Below, in pieces: positions 1 to 8,267 of a DNA stretch of 64,000 nt. The DNA comes from CBDBZL01 sp031399025 (GTDB taxonomy: Bacteria; Pseudomonadota; Alphaproteobacteria; Sphingomonadales; Sphingomonadaceae). The notes below the pieces were generated by a model. That model did no database searches and had not been told where the DNA came from. It saw only the letters and a program-made list of their open reading frames with translations. Location of the stretch: positions 18,914 through 82,913 of the forward strand of contig JANNOJ010000095.1 in the NCBI GenBank assembly GCA_031399025.1, in the 5' to 3' direction. Both the position numbers and the translations under genes were made by a program. Numbering within the stretch: position 1 is the stretch's first letter; each line of letters starts with the position of its first letter.

Positions 1-2
1 CG

Positions 3-860
3 AGCGAGCCGGTGCGGCTGGGCACCGGCGCCGCAGCCGAGCGCCCGGGTCGGCGGATCGTGCGCGTGGCCGGCGCCCAGGCCAGCGCGTCAGCCCTCGC
101 CGAATGGCTGGCGATCGGCTGGCTGACCCCAGCGATGGACGGCCTGTTCACCGACAGCGCCGGGGCGCGGCGGCGCTATCTCGACCGGCTCACGCTGGCG
201 CTCGACCCAGCCCATGCGCGCAACGCCGCGCGCTACGAGGCGGCGCTGCGTGAGCGCAACCGCCTGCTGGCCGATGCCGCCGAGCCCGACCCGGCCTGGC
301 TGGAATCGCTCGAGGGGCAGATGGCGCAGGCCGGCGCCATGGTGGCGCAGGGTCGCGCGCGGCTGGTGGAGCGACTGGGCGCAGCGCTCGCCGAACAGCC
401 CGAGCGGCCCTTCGCGCGCCCCGCCCTCGCCTATCTGCCCGCAGGCCCCCTGGAACCGGCCGACCTGGCCCGCGCCCTGGCCGCCGGCCGCGCGCGCGAC
501 CGGATGGCGCAGCGCACGCGGGAGGGGCCGCACCGTGACGAGCTGGAGGTTCGAATGACCGGCACGAGCCAGGGCCCGGGCACCCCCGCGGCGCTTGCCT
601 CCACCGGCGAGCAGAAGGCGATGCTGATCGCCATCACCCTGGCCCATGCCGAGCTGGCTGCGGCGGGGCGGCCAAGCGTACTGCTGCTCGACGAGGTGGC
701 CGCCCATCTCGATCCACTGCGACGGGCGGCGCTGTTCGAGCGGCTCGCCGCCGGCCGGGCGCAGGTGTGGCTGACCGGGACCGAGCTCGCGCCGTTCGAC
801 CCTTTTGCCGACACCGCGGCGGTATGGCGGGTGGCCGCGGGCTCAGCCGCGCGGCTTTAG
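3..860 (+). CDS. recF: DNA replication/repair protein RecF (5' truncated by window edge)
   Basis: RecF is an SMC-like ATPase that loads RecA at single-stranded gaps with RecO and RecR. The reading frame is open from base 3 with no start needed, so the N-terminal Walker A part lies outside the window. What is visible is the middle arm region and the C-terminal ATPase half. The sequence HRDELEV comes near residue 175, STGEQKAMLIA around 195 acts as the ABC signature, and LLLDEVAAHLD around 225 is the Walker B motif with the catalytic glutamate and D-loop. These are typical of RecF. Its usual neighbours dnaA/dnaN are not in view. The stop is followed by a degraded transposase tail on the other strand. 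Confidence 0.9.
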   Translation, partial: SEPVRLGTGAAAERPGRRIVRVAGAQASASALAEWLAIGWLTPAMDGLFTDSAGARRRYLDRLTLALDPAHARNAARYEAALRERNRLLADAAEPDPAWLESLEGQMAQAGAMVAQGRARLVERLGAALAEQPERPFARPALAYLPAGPLEPADLARALAAGRARDRMAQRTREGPHRDELEVRMTGTSQGPGTPAALASTGEQKAMLIAITLAHAELAAAGRPSVLLLDEVAAHLDPLRRAALFERLAAGRAQVWLTGTELAPFDPFADTAAVWRVAAGSAARL

Positions 861-872
861 GCCACCCAGTCA

Positions 873-958
873 TAGATCGCGGCGGTATCTTCATCGAAGC
901 GAGCTTGGTCAGGGCGAGATAGTCTTGGGGCGTGCTTTTCGTAGCGCGTGGTGCGCGA
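873..958 (-). mobile_element. Frameshifted C-terminal remnant of an IS transposase
   Basis: On the minus strand one frame reads RTTRYEKHA and, after shifting by one base, continues QDYLALTKLASMKI. Together they resemble the conserved C-terminal end of IS5-type transposases (R-x-A-T-R-Y-x-K followed by Y-L-A-L-x-K-L-A-S-x-K-I-W). The break falls in a run of four G (plus strand 927-930), consistent with a single-base insertion. No terminal repeats, upstream catalytic part or target duplication are visible, so this is only a fossil. The family assignment is from memory of the motif and is moderate. Confidence 0.5.
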
Positions 959-1099
959 TCAATCGATCATCGGCAGATCGCCTTCGCAGGCCCGCGACCG
1001 CCGCGAAGGACCGGTACCGACCTGCGCCATCGCCAAACTCCTTCGCCGAGCTCGAACCAAACCTCTCCGACCTCGGCCGACGCTTCATGCGTGCGTGAG

Positions 1100-1810
1100 C
1101 TAGCCGGCGTCGCTCTCCGGCAGCGCGGCGACGACCTCGTCCACGGTCGCGGCGACCAGCGCCTCGACGCCGGCCGCAGTCGGATGGATGCGATCCGGCT
1201 GGATCAGCTCGGGCCGTGCGAGCATCGGCTCCATGAAGAACGGCACCAGCGCCGCGCCCGTCTCCGCCGCCAGCTCGGGATAGATGGCATCGAACGCACT
1301 CACGAAATCCGCACCCAGATTGGGCGGCGCGCGCATCCCCATCAGCAATACGGGAATGCCGCGCTCCTCCAGCTGCGCGAGGATGGCGGCAAGGTTGCGC
1401 CGCGTTTCGGCAGGCGCGATGCCGCGCAGCAGGTCGTTGCCGCCCAACTCGACGATGGCGAGGTCGGGCGCCTCGCTCTGATTGTCGAGCACGAAGGCGA
1501 GCCGCTGCAGGCCCGCCTGCGTGGTATCGCCCGAGACCCCGGCATCGGCGACCTCGGCATCGATGCCGCGCCGCCGCAGCGCCGCCTCCAGCACCGCCGG
1601 GTAGCCCTCGCCCTCGGCGACATTGTAGCCGGCGAACAGGCTGTCGCCAAAGGCCAGGATGCGCACCGGCGGGCCGCTGACGGGCGCCGCCTCATCCTGC
1701 GCGGCGGAGGCGCTTTCCTGCGGCGCCGGCGCAGGCGCCTGGCTGCCGCACGCGGCTAAGGCGCCTGGCAGCGCAACTGTCAGCGCCAACGCCCAGAACC
1801 GCTTACCCAT
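1100..1810 (-). CDS. tesA: SGNH/GDSL lipoprotein esterase (TesA/arylesterase type)
   Basis: This is a 236-residue lipid or aryl ester hydrolase of the TesA (acyl-CoA thioesterase I) family, predicted to be anchored in the envelope. The start is placed at ATG 1808-1810 because it begins a lipoprotein signal peptide with a lipobox ending LAAC at Cys21. An upstream in-frame ATG at 1846 would only add a charged leader. Block I is FGDSL with the nucleophile Ser57, block III is GGNDLL, and DRIHPT near residue 215 supplies the catalytic Asp and His. An Ala/Pro/Gln linker separates the lipid anchor from the domain. It is divergent from ybbA-ybbP, the same arrangement as tesA/ybbAP in Escherichia coli. 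The short gap (57 bp) must hold both promoters. Confidence 0.9.
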   Translation of the reverse strand: MGKRFWALALTVALPGALAACGSQAPAPAPQESASAAQDEAAPVSGPPVRILAFGDSLFAGYNVAEGEGYPAVLEAALRRRGIDAEVADAGVSGDTTQAGLQRLAFVLDNQSEAPDLAIVELGGNDLLRGIAPAETRRNLAAILAQLEERGIPVLLMGMRAPPNLGADFVSAFDAIYPELAAETGAALVPFFMEPMLARPELIQPDRIHPTAAGVEALVAATVDEVVAALPESDAG

Positions 1811-1867
1811 CGACCACCGTCTTTCCGCTCCCTTGCTTGGGCGCACTCCCTATGCCATCGGGCGGCG

Positions 1868-2599
1868 GTGGCAAGCCCGGCTGACAGCACTCCTGCGATC
1901 GTGGCGCGCGATCTGCGCCTGACCCTGGGAGAACCGCCCGCCGCGGTCGAAATCCTGCGCGGCATCGACCTCACCGTCCCGCTCGGCCAGACGCTGGCGC
2001 TGCTCGGCCCCTCGGGCTCGGGCAAGAGCTCGCTGATGGCGGTGCTCACCGGGCTGGAGCGGGCGACCTCCGGCACGCTGGAGGTGGCCGGCGCCGATTT
2101 CGCAGCAATGGGCGAGGATGCGCTGGCGCTGGCGCGGCGCGGGCGGATCGGCATCGTCCTGCAGGCCTTCCACCTGCTCCCCACCATGACCGCGCAGGAG
2201 AATGTCGCGGTGCCGATGGAGCTGGCGGGTGCGGCCGACGCCTGGAGCCGGGCCGCCGAGGAGCTCGCCGCGGTGGGCCTGGGCCATCGCCTGACGCATT
2301 ATCCCGCGCAGCTTTCGGGCGGCGAGCAGCAGCGCGTCGCCATCGCCCGCGCCATCGCCGCGCGCCCGCCGCTGATCTTCGCCGACGAGCCCACCGGCAA
2401 TCTCGACACGGCGACCGGCGCGGGGATCGTCGACGTGCTGTTCCGCCGCCGCGCCGAAACCGGGGCGACATTGCTGGTGATCACCCACGACGAGGCGCTG
2501 GCGGTCCGCTGCGAGCGGATCGTGACGCTGGCCGACGGCCGCATCGTCAGCGACCGGCTCGCGAGCGAACCGGCGGCAGGCGAACGCGCGGCGCGATGA
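1868..2599 (+). CDS. ybbA: ABC transporter ATP-binding protein, YbbA family
   Basis: This is the 243-residue nucleotide-binding subunit of a LolD/MacB-like ABC system. Walker A is GPSGSGKSS at residues 47-55, the Q-loop is in VLQAF near 97, the signature LSGGEQQR is near 150, Walker B is LIFADEP near 170, and the switch histidine is in ITHDEA near 205. The start is GTG at 1868; no ATG gives a better N-terminus. The stop overlaps the next gene by 4 nt (ATGA), so the permease is translationally coupled. The substrate is unknown; in E. coli the partner esterase TesA lies on the opposite strand as here. Confidence 0.9.
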   Translation: MASPADSTPAIVARDLRLTLGEPPAAVEILRGIDLTVPLGQTLALLGPSGSGKSSLMAVLTGLERATSGTLEVAGADFAAMGEDALALARRGRIGIVLQAFHLLPTMTAQENVAVPMELAGAADAWSRAAEELAAVGLGHRLTHYPAQLSGGEQQRVAIARAIAARPPLIFADEPTGNLDTATGAGIVDVLFRRRAETGATLLVITHDEALAVRCERIVTLADGRIVSDRLASEPAAGERAAR

Positions 2600-5121
2600 G
2601 CACGCTCACCTGGGCGGCCGCCTGGCGCATCGCCCGGCGCGACCTGCATCGCCGGTTCCGCGGGCTTCGGTTGCTGCTGGTCTGCCTGTTCCTGGGGGTC
2701 GGCGCGCTGGCCGCGATCGGCTCGCTCACCGCCGCGATCCAGGGCGAACTCGACGCCCAGGGGCAGACGCTGCTGGGCGGCGATCTAGAGGTGGAGGTCT
2801 GGCAGCGGCCGCTCAGCGAGGAGGAGACCGCTTTCCTCGCAAGCTACGGCACGGTGAGCGGCGGCTTGCGCTTGCAGGCAATGGCCAGCGCGGGAGACGC
2901 CGCCGCGCCGGTGGAGCTGAAGGCGGTCGACGCCAACTGGCCGCTCTACGGCGAACTCGTGCTCGAAGGCGGCAGCCGGATGGGCCCGCCGCCGCCGGGC
3001 CAGGCGTTCCTCGACCCGGGCGCGGCCGAGCGGCTGGGGGTGCGCCCGGGCGACACGATCCGGATCGGCACGGCCGATGTAACCGTGGCCGGCATCATCG
3101 CCGACGAGCCCGATCGCCTCAGCGAAGGTTTTGCCTTGGGCCAGACGGTGATCGTGCCCGCCGACCTGCCGGCCGCCGCCGGCCTTATTGCGCCCGGCTC
3201 GATGTACGAAACGAAGGCCCGGGTGCGCTTCGCCGGCGACCCCGACCCGGCGCAGGTGGAAGAGCAACTGCTCGAACGCTTTCCCGGCTCCGGGCTCGAC
3301 AGCCGCACGCGCGACAGCGCCTCGCCCGGTGCCGAGCGGTTCCTGGGGCGGATGAGCGAGTTCCTGATCCTGGTGGGCCTGGCCGCGTTGGTGATCGCGG
3401 GCATCGGCATCGGCGGCGGGGTCGCCTCCTACCTCGACCAGCGCCGCCAGGGCATCGCCACGCTCAAGATCCTGGGCGCGGCGAGCGGCGATATCGCCCG
3501 CATCTATGCGCTGCAGGTGGGCGCGGCGGCGCTGGCGGGCTCGCTGGCGGGGGTCGTGGCGGGCGTGCTGGTGACGCCGCTGCTGGCAAGCGCCCTGGGC
3601 GCGCTGTTGCCGGTGAGCACCGGGTTCACCGTGCATATGCCCTCGCTGCTGCGCGCCGCCGCCTTCGGCCTCTTGGTGACGCTGATCTTCGCCGCCCCGC
3701 CCATCCTGCGCGCGCGCGACTTTCCGGCGATGGCGCTGATGCGCGCGCGCGTCACCCCGCTGGCGCGGCAATGGCGCAGCGCCGCGCTGCCGGTCGGCCT
3801 GGGCCTGGCGGGCGTGGCGCTGCTGGCGATTGCCGGCTCGCCGCAGCCTTACCTCAGCGCGCTGTTCCTCGCCGGGGCCGCGGGGGTGCTGGGGCTGCTG
3901 GCGCTGCTCGGCTGGGCGATCCGCGCCGCCGCCCGCCGCGTGCCGCGCCCGCGCCACCCGATCGCACGGCTGGGCCTGGCCAATCTCCACCGGCCGGGCT
4001 CGGCGACCGGCGCGCTGGTCACCGCGCTCGGCTTCGGCCTTGCCGCCTTCGTCCTCTTGGCCGCGGTGCAGACCAGCCTGGACGGCAATATCCGCCGCTC
4101 GGTGCCCGCGATCGCGCCCGATTTCTTCGTCCTCGACGTGCCCCGCGAGCGCGCCGGCGAGTTCAGCGCGCTGGTCGAGGCGCGCGCCCCGGCAGCGGTG
4201 GTCGAAGCGACGCCGGTGCTGCGCGGCACCGTGCTCGCCTACGGCCCCGCGGAAGCGCCGGTGATCGTCGCCGAGCTCGAGGAGGTGCCCGAGGGCGCTT
4301 GGGGCCTCTCGGGCGAGCGCGGCCTCACCTATGCCGCGCGCCTGCCGCTGGGCAATTCGCTGACGCAGGGTGATTGGTGGTCGGCCGGCTACACCGGCGC
4401 CCCGCTGGTCTCGGTCGACGAGGAGCTGGCCGAGGCGGCCGGCATGGAGCTTGGCGACATCGTCACCGTGGGCGTGCTCGGCGTCGAGCACACCGCGCGC
4501 ATCGCCAATTTCCGCCGGATCGACTGGGAAAGCCTGGGCTTCAACTACCTGTTCATCTTCTCGCCCAACACCTTTGCCGAGACCCCGCACAACCTGGCCG
4601 CCACCGTGCAGCTGCCGGCAGCTGGCACGCCGGGCGCACCCGGCCTGCTGCCCGCGCTGGTCCGCGCCTTTCCCACCAGCTCGGTGATCGAGGTCGGGCC
4701 GCTCCTCACCCAAGCGCGCACCATCCTCGACCAGGTGGCGCTGGCGATCCTGGCGGCGGCCTCGGTGGCGGTGCTGGCGGGGATCGCGGTGCTGATCGGC
4801 GCCATCGCCGCGGCGCGCGCGGCCCGCATCTACGATACCGTGATCCTGCGCGTGCTGGGGGCCAGCCGGGGCCAGCTGCTCGGGCTGCAACTGGCCGAGT
4901 TCGGCCTGCTGGCGCTGGTCCTGGCCGGGGTGGCGCTGGGGCTGGGCACCGGGCTGGGCTGGCTGGTGATCACCCAGCTGTTCGAATTCGACTGGCTGCC
5001 CGACTGGCCGCAGATCCTGGCGGTGCTCGGCGCGGGCCTCGCCCTGGTACTGCTGTTCGCGCTGGGCGCCTCGCTGCCGCTGCTGCGCGCCCGGCCGGCG
5101 AGCACGCTGCGCTCGCTTTAG
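2596..5121 (+). CDS. ybbP: ABC transporter permease, YbbP family (FtsX-like)
   Basis: This is an 841-residue inner-membrane permease with two FtsX-like units, as in YbbP/LolC-type mechanotransmission exporters. The first membrane segment is near residues 25-45 and is followed by a MacB-like periplasmic domain. Three hydrophobic segments cluster at about 255-375, two more near 400-445, one near 475, and the last group at about 710-830. It starts with an ATG inside the end of ybbA and so forms a two-gene operon with it. The length matches the family. The cargo is not known; membrane lipids or acylated compounds are a guess from the tesA neighbourhood. Confidence 0.88.
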   Translation: MSTLTWAAAWRIARRDLHRRFRGLRLLLVCLFLGVGALAAIGSLTAAIQGELDAQGQTLLGGDLEVEVWQRPLSEEETAFLASYGTVSGGLRLQAMASAGDAAAPVELKAVDANWPLYGELVLEGGSRMGPPPPGQAFLDPGAAERLGVRPGDTIRIGTADVTVAGIIADEPDRLSEGFALGQTVIVPADLPAAAGLIAPGSMYETKARVRFAGDPDPAQVEEQLLERFPGSGLDSRTRDSASPGAERFLGRMSEFLILVGLAALVIAGIGIGGGVASYLDQRRQGIATLKILGAASGDIARIYALQVGAAALAGSLAGVVAGVLVTPLLASALGALLPVSTGFTVHMPSLLRAAAFGLLVTLIFAAPPILRARDFPAMALMRARVTPLARQWRSAALPVGLGLAGVALLAIAGSPQPYLSALFLAGAAGVLGLLALLGWAIRAAARRVPRPRHPIARLGLANLHRPGSATGALVTALGFGLAAFVLLAAVQTSLDGNIRRSVPAIAPDFFVLDVPRERAGEFSALVEARAPAAVVEATPVLRGTVLAYGPAEAPVIVAELEEVPEGAWGLSGERGLTYAARLPLGNSLTQGDWWSAGYTGAPLVSVDEELAEAAGMELGDIVTVGVLGVEHTARIANFRRIDWESLGFNYLFIFSPNTFAETPHNLAATVQLPAAGTPGAPGLLPALVRAFPTSSVIEVGPLLTQARTILDQVALAILAAASVAVLAGIAVLIGAIAAARAARIYDTVILRVLGASRGQLLGLQLAEFGLLALVLAGVALGLGTGLGWLVITQLFEFDWLPDWPQILAVLGAGLALVLLFALGASLPLLRARPASTLRSL

Positions 5122-5315
5122 GGAAAGACTACAGCCTGCGAACGATCCTTGGATCGGGGCCGAAACCATCGCGGCCCGGCCGTTCCGGGCAGCGCGAGCA
5201 CCATCGGCCAGGCGACGGCGCCCAGAATGCCGACGATCGGGATGACCGAAGCGACGATCATGCCCGGATATCGCCAGCCTGGGATGGCGCGGTCGCGCAG
5301 CCGGCGAATGGCTGC
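5118..5315 (-). pseudogene. Truncated DUF805-family membrane protein remnant
   Basis: The minus-strand frame after the TonB-receptor stop reads RRLRDRAIPGW, then a hydrophobic stretch with IPIVGILGAV, then LALPGTAGPRWFRP. This follows the C-terminal pattern of DUF805 proteins (RRLHDxGxSGWW, a hydrophobic stretch, LPGxxGxNRFG). The N-terminal helices are missing: the frame would have to begin inside the receptor's 3' end. The last bases overlap the ybbP stop in convergent orientation. I read it as a leftover from a deletion rather than a working gene. Confidence 0.45.
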
Positions 5316-5334
5316 CCGCAATGCGCGCGCCTGC

Positions 5335-8004
5335 CTAGCGCAAGCGCCACCGGGCCGTGGCGCCATAGGTGCGCGGCTGGTTGGTGTAGCCCGACACCGC
5401 GAGCGACTGCGCCACCGAATCGAAGATCGACACCAGGTGGCGGTCGTCGAGCAGGTTGCGCCCCCAGACCGACAGCTCCAGCCCGAATCCGGTGAAGACG
5501 TAGGTGAGCGAGGCGGACAGGTCCTTCACCACACGGCTGAACTGGTCGGCCGCCGCGATGGCGGCGTCCTGCCCCTGGCTGAGGAACCCGGGCAGGCCCT
5601 CGACGATGTTGGTTTCCGATTCGTAATGATAGGTCGAACGCAGCACCAGCTCATCGCCGCTCGCCAGCGGCTGCGCCCATTGGCCGCCCACCACCACCGT
5701 CCAGGGCGGCACGCCGGCCACGCTGCGGCCCGACAGATCTCCCACCGACGATAGCGGGAACTCATCGTAGGTGGCATCCAGCCAGGTCACCCCCAGATTG
5801 AGCGTGAGCTGGGCGACCGGGTTGGCGGTGCCTTCGAATTCCACGCCGTAGGTCCGCTGCTTGCCCGCATTGGCGAGAAAGAAGCCGGTGCCGGTGAAGA
5901 TGTTGGACTGGAACCCATCGATATCCTGCCGGAAGCCCGTCAGATTGGCCGAATAGCTGCCCCAATTGCCCTTCAGGCCAAGCTCGATGACGCTCGATTG
6001 CTCGGGCCCTGCGAACCGGCTGCCGTAAGTCAGATTGTTCACCGCCAGGCCGTTGGCGGCCAATGCCGCGGCGTCGTCGGCGAAGGGCCGGCTGTCGCGC
6101 GAGAGGTTGAACGAGCTGGCCTTGAAGCCGGTCGCGTAGCTGGCGTAGACGTTGACGTCGGGGGTCATATCGTAGGCCAGGCGCACGGTGTAAGCGAGGT
6201 CATTGTCCGCAGTCTCGCCGCTCTCGACCGCGTTGGGGATGTTGACGAAGGGCGGGAAAATCTGGAGCGCCTGGGCATCCAGCAGCGAATTGACCTCGGC
6301 GTTGGTGTCGTTGGCATCGGCAAACGCCTGCGCGCCCGCGCGCACCTGGGCAAAGCCCGCGGGGTCGGCCTGAGCAAAGGCGTTGATCTCGGCCTGCGAT
6401 GCGGCCCGGCCGAGTTGGAGCAGATTGCCCACGGTGGTGGCGATGCCCTGCGCGGTGATCGCGCGGTTGCCGGCATCCACCAGGTCGATGCCCGAGAACA
6501 CATCGGTGGACCGGTAATCGGTGACCGCCTGCTTGTCGTCCATCGTGTAATTGCCGCCCAGCGTCAGCACCAGGCCGTCCGTCAGCTCGACATCCAGCTG
6601 GCCGAACACCGACAGCGCCTGGTTGTCGAGCAGGAAGGTGCCGGTCTCCAACAGGCCCGGCACGAAGAACTGGCCCGCGAACTGCGCGGGATTGCCGTAG
6701 AGCGAGCCAAGCGTGGCCTCCAGATCGGCCACCGCGGCGCCGCTGCCATTGCCGCCGAGCGCCAGGTCGACGAACGGGCGATAAGCGGCGCCCCGGGTTA
6801 CGGTCTGGTCCTCGCGCACGCTCTCGTCGAAATAGTACAACCCGGCCAGCGCGCTGACCGGCCCGAACGTGCCCGAGGCGCGCAGCTCCTGAGTGAAGGT
6901 GTCGAGCGTCTGCCCATTATCGCGGCGCAACAGGTCGGCCGAGGTGAAGTCCACATCCTGGACATATTCGCCGACGGTCTCGCGGTAGGCGGTGATCGAG
7001 GTGAGCGCCACCGATCCCAGGTCCCAGTCCAGCTGGCCCGAAACGCCGGCATTGTCGATGCGGTTGGTGGAGGGGAAATTGTTGTAGACCACGTTGGCGA
7101 AGCGGTCGGCCGGGTCGCTCACCTGGCCGCCCAGCGCCCGGATCGCGGCGGTGGCGGCCGAGCTCTGCAGGTTGACGACCCCGCAGCATTCCTCGTCGAT
7201 CCGATCGACATCGATGATCAGCCGGGCGGTGAACGGGCCGCCGGCGTCGAACAGCGCCTGGCCGCGCACGAACCAGCGGTCGCGCTCGTTGGTGCGCGTG
7301 CCGGTGCCCTCGTCGCGGTTGTAGCCGTCGCGCTGGTTGATGCCGGCCGCCAGGCTCACCGCGAAGCTGTCGTCGAGCGGGGCGCTGACATAGCCCTTGG
7401 CGACCCGGGCATCGTAATTGCCGTAGGACAATTCGAGCGAGGCGGTGGGGGTGAAGGAGGGCGCGCGGGTGACAATGGAGATGACCCCCGCGCTCGCGTT
7501 TTTGCCGAACAGGGTGGACTGCGGCCCGCGCAGCACCTCGATGCGCGCCACGTCGGGCAAGTCGCCGATCTGGGCGGAGGTGCGCGAGCGATAGACGCCG
7601 TCGACGAACACGCCGACCGACGGCTCGATCCCGGCGTTGTTGGCCCCGTTGCCGAAGCCGCGGATGATGAAATTGGTGTTGGCCGAGCTCTGCAGCTGCG
7701 TCACCCGCAGCGAAGGCACCACCGATTGCAGATCGCGCAGGTCGCGGATCTGCTCGCGCTCCAGCGTCTCGGCGGTAGTGACGGTGACCGCGACCGGGAT
7801 CTCCTGCAGCGTCTGCTCGCGCTTGGTGGCGGTGACGATGATGGCGTTCCCGGTGGCATCGTCATCCGCCGCCGCGGCGGTCTCGGCCGGCAGGGGCTCG
7901 GCGTCCTGCGCCAGCACGCCGCCGGGGGCGAACGCGGCGCCGGCAACGCCGCACAGGATGATCGCACGGCGGGCGCGGCCCGCGCCCGCAGCATGGTAGC
8001 CCAT
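5335..8004 (-). CDS. TonB-dependent outer-membrane receptor
   Basis: An 889-residue TonB-dependent receptor importing an unknown ligand across the outer membrane. ATG 8004 is chosen because GGAGAGG sits 7 nt upstream and it begins a signal peptide ending near VLAQDA (residue 32). The segment IIVTATKREQTLQEIP near 55-70 is a TonB-box/plug start. The plug continues through RGFGNGANNAG, GVFVDGVYR and the conserved IEVLRGPQSTLFGKNASAG. The rest is a 22-strand barrel ending in an aromatic/Arg C-terminus. An Ala/Asn/Gln-rich insertion sits at about 560-630. The style matches the large sphingomonad receptor families, where substrates cannot be deduced from sequence. No transporter or regulator is adjacent. 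Confidence 0.92.
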   Translation of the reverse strand: MGYHAAGAGRARRAIILCGVAGAAFAPGGVLAQDAEPLPAETAAAADDDATGNAIIVTATKREQTLQEIPVAVTVTTAETLEREQIRDLRDLQSVVPSLRVTQLQSSANTNFIIRGFGNGANNAGIEPSVGVFVDGVYRSRTSAQIGDLPDVARIEVLRGPQSTLFGKNASAGVISIVTRAPSFTPTASLELSYGNYDARVAKGYVSAPLDDSFAVSLAAGINQRDGYNRDEGTGTRTNERDRWFVRGQALFDAGGPFTARLIIDVDRIDEECCGVVNLQSSAATAAIRALGGQVSDPADRFANVVYNNFPSTNRIDNAGVSGQLDWDLGSVALTSITAYRETVGEYVQDVDFTSADLLRRDNGQTLDTFTQELRASGTFGPVSALAGLYYFDESVREDQTVTRGAAYRPFVDLALGGNGSGAAVADLEATLGSLYGNPAQFAGQFFVPGLLETGTFLLDNQALSVFGQLDVELTDGLVLTLGGNYTMDDKQAVTDYRSTDVFSGIDLVDAGNRAITAQGIATTVGNLLQLGRAASQAEINAFAQADPAGFAQVRAGAQAFADANDTNAEVNSLLDAQALQIFPPFVNIPNAVESGETADNDLAYTVRLAYDMTPDVNVYASYATGFKASSFNLSRDSRPFADDAAALAANGLAVNNLTYGSRFAGPEQSSVIELGLKGNWGSYSANLTGFRQDIDGFQSNIFTGTGFFLANAGKQRTYGVEFEGTANPVAQLTLNLGVTWLDATYDEFPLSSVGDLSGRSVAGVPPWTVVVGGQWAQPLASGDELVLRSTYHYESETNIVEGLPGFLSQGQDAAIAAADQFSRVVKDLSASLTYVFTGFGLELSVWGRNLLDDRHLVSIFDSVAQSLAVSGYTNQPRTYGATARWRLR

Positions 8005-8093
8005 CAGAATGCCTCTCCATCTCACCCGCCGGCAGCTGCGCTCACCCTTGTCCGAGTGCTGCAGCGCCACCGCGCGGCCTGGTTATCGTGACA

Positions 8094-8099
8094 ATTATA
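8094..8099 (-). promoter_or_regulatory. Possible -10 element of the TonB-receptor gene
   Basis: On the minus strand a perfect TATAAT lies about 90 nt upstream of the receptor start. The -35 side is weak: TTGCCT at 15 bp spacing is the best candidate. The 263-bp gap between the receptor and typA otherwise shows no riboswitch or strong dyad. Confidence 0.35.
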
Positions 8100-8267
8100 T
8101 GGCTGCGTACGGCAAGGCAATGACACGCCCGCATCGAAGCGCCGGGTGGGGGCACTGCTGTGGCCGCCAAGCCGCACCTTGCCTCGCTGCACCTGCTAAG
8201 CTAGGGGCGGGCGCGAACGGCTGTGCTCGCCTGCCGGCCCTGCTCCATCATTCCGAGGCTTACCATC

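Noticed and set aside
2785..5169. 794-codon open frame opposite ybbP
   Set aside because: The translation is Arg/Gln/Gly-rich without any domain and mirrors the codon structure of ybbP.
5998..8091. 697-codon open frame opposite the TonB receptor
   Set aside because: Antisense shadow; the receptor has a signal peptide, plug and barrel motifs.
8005..8267. Cobalamin or iron riboswitch upstream of the TonB receptor
   Set aside because: None of the conserved B12-box words or folded cores are seen in the 263-bp region.
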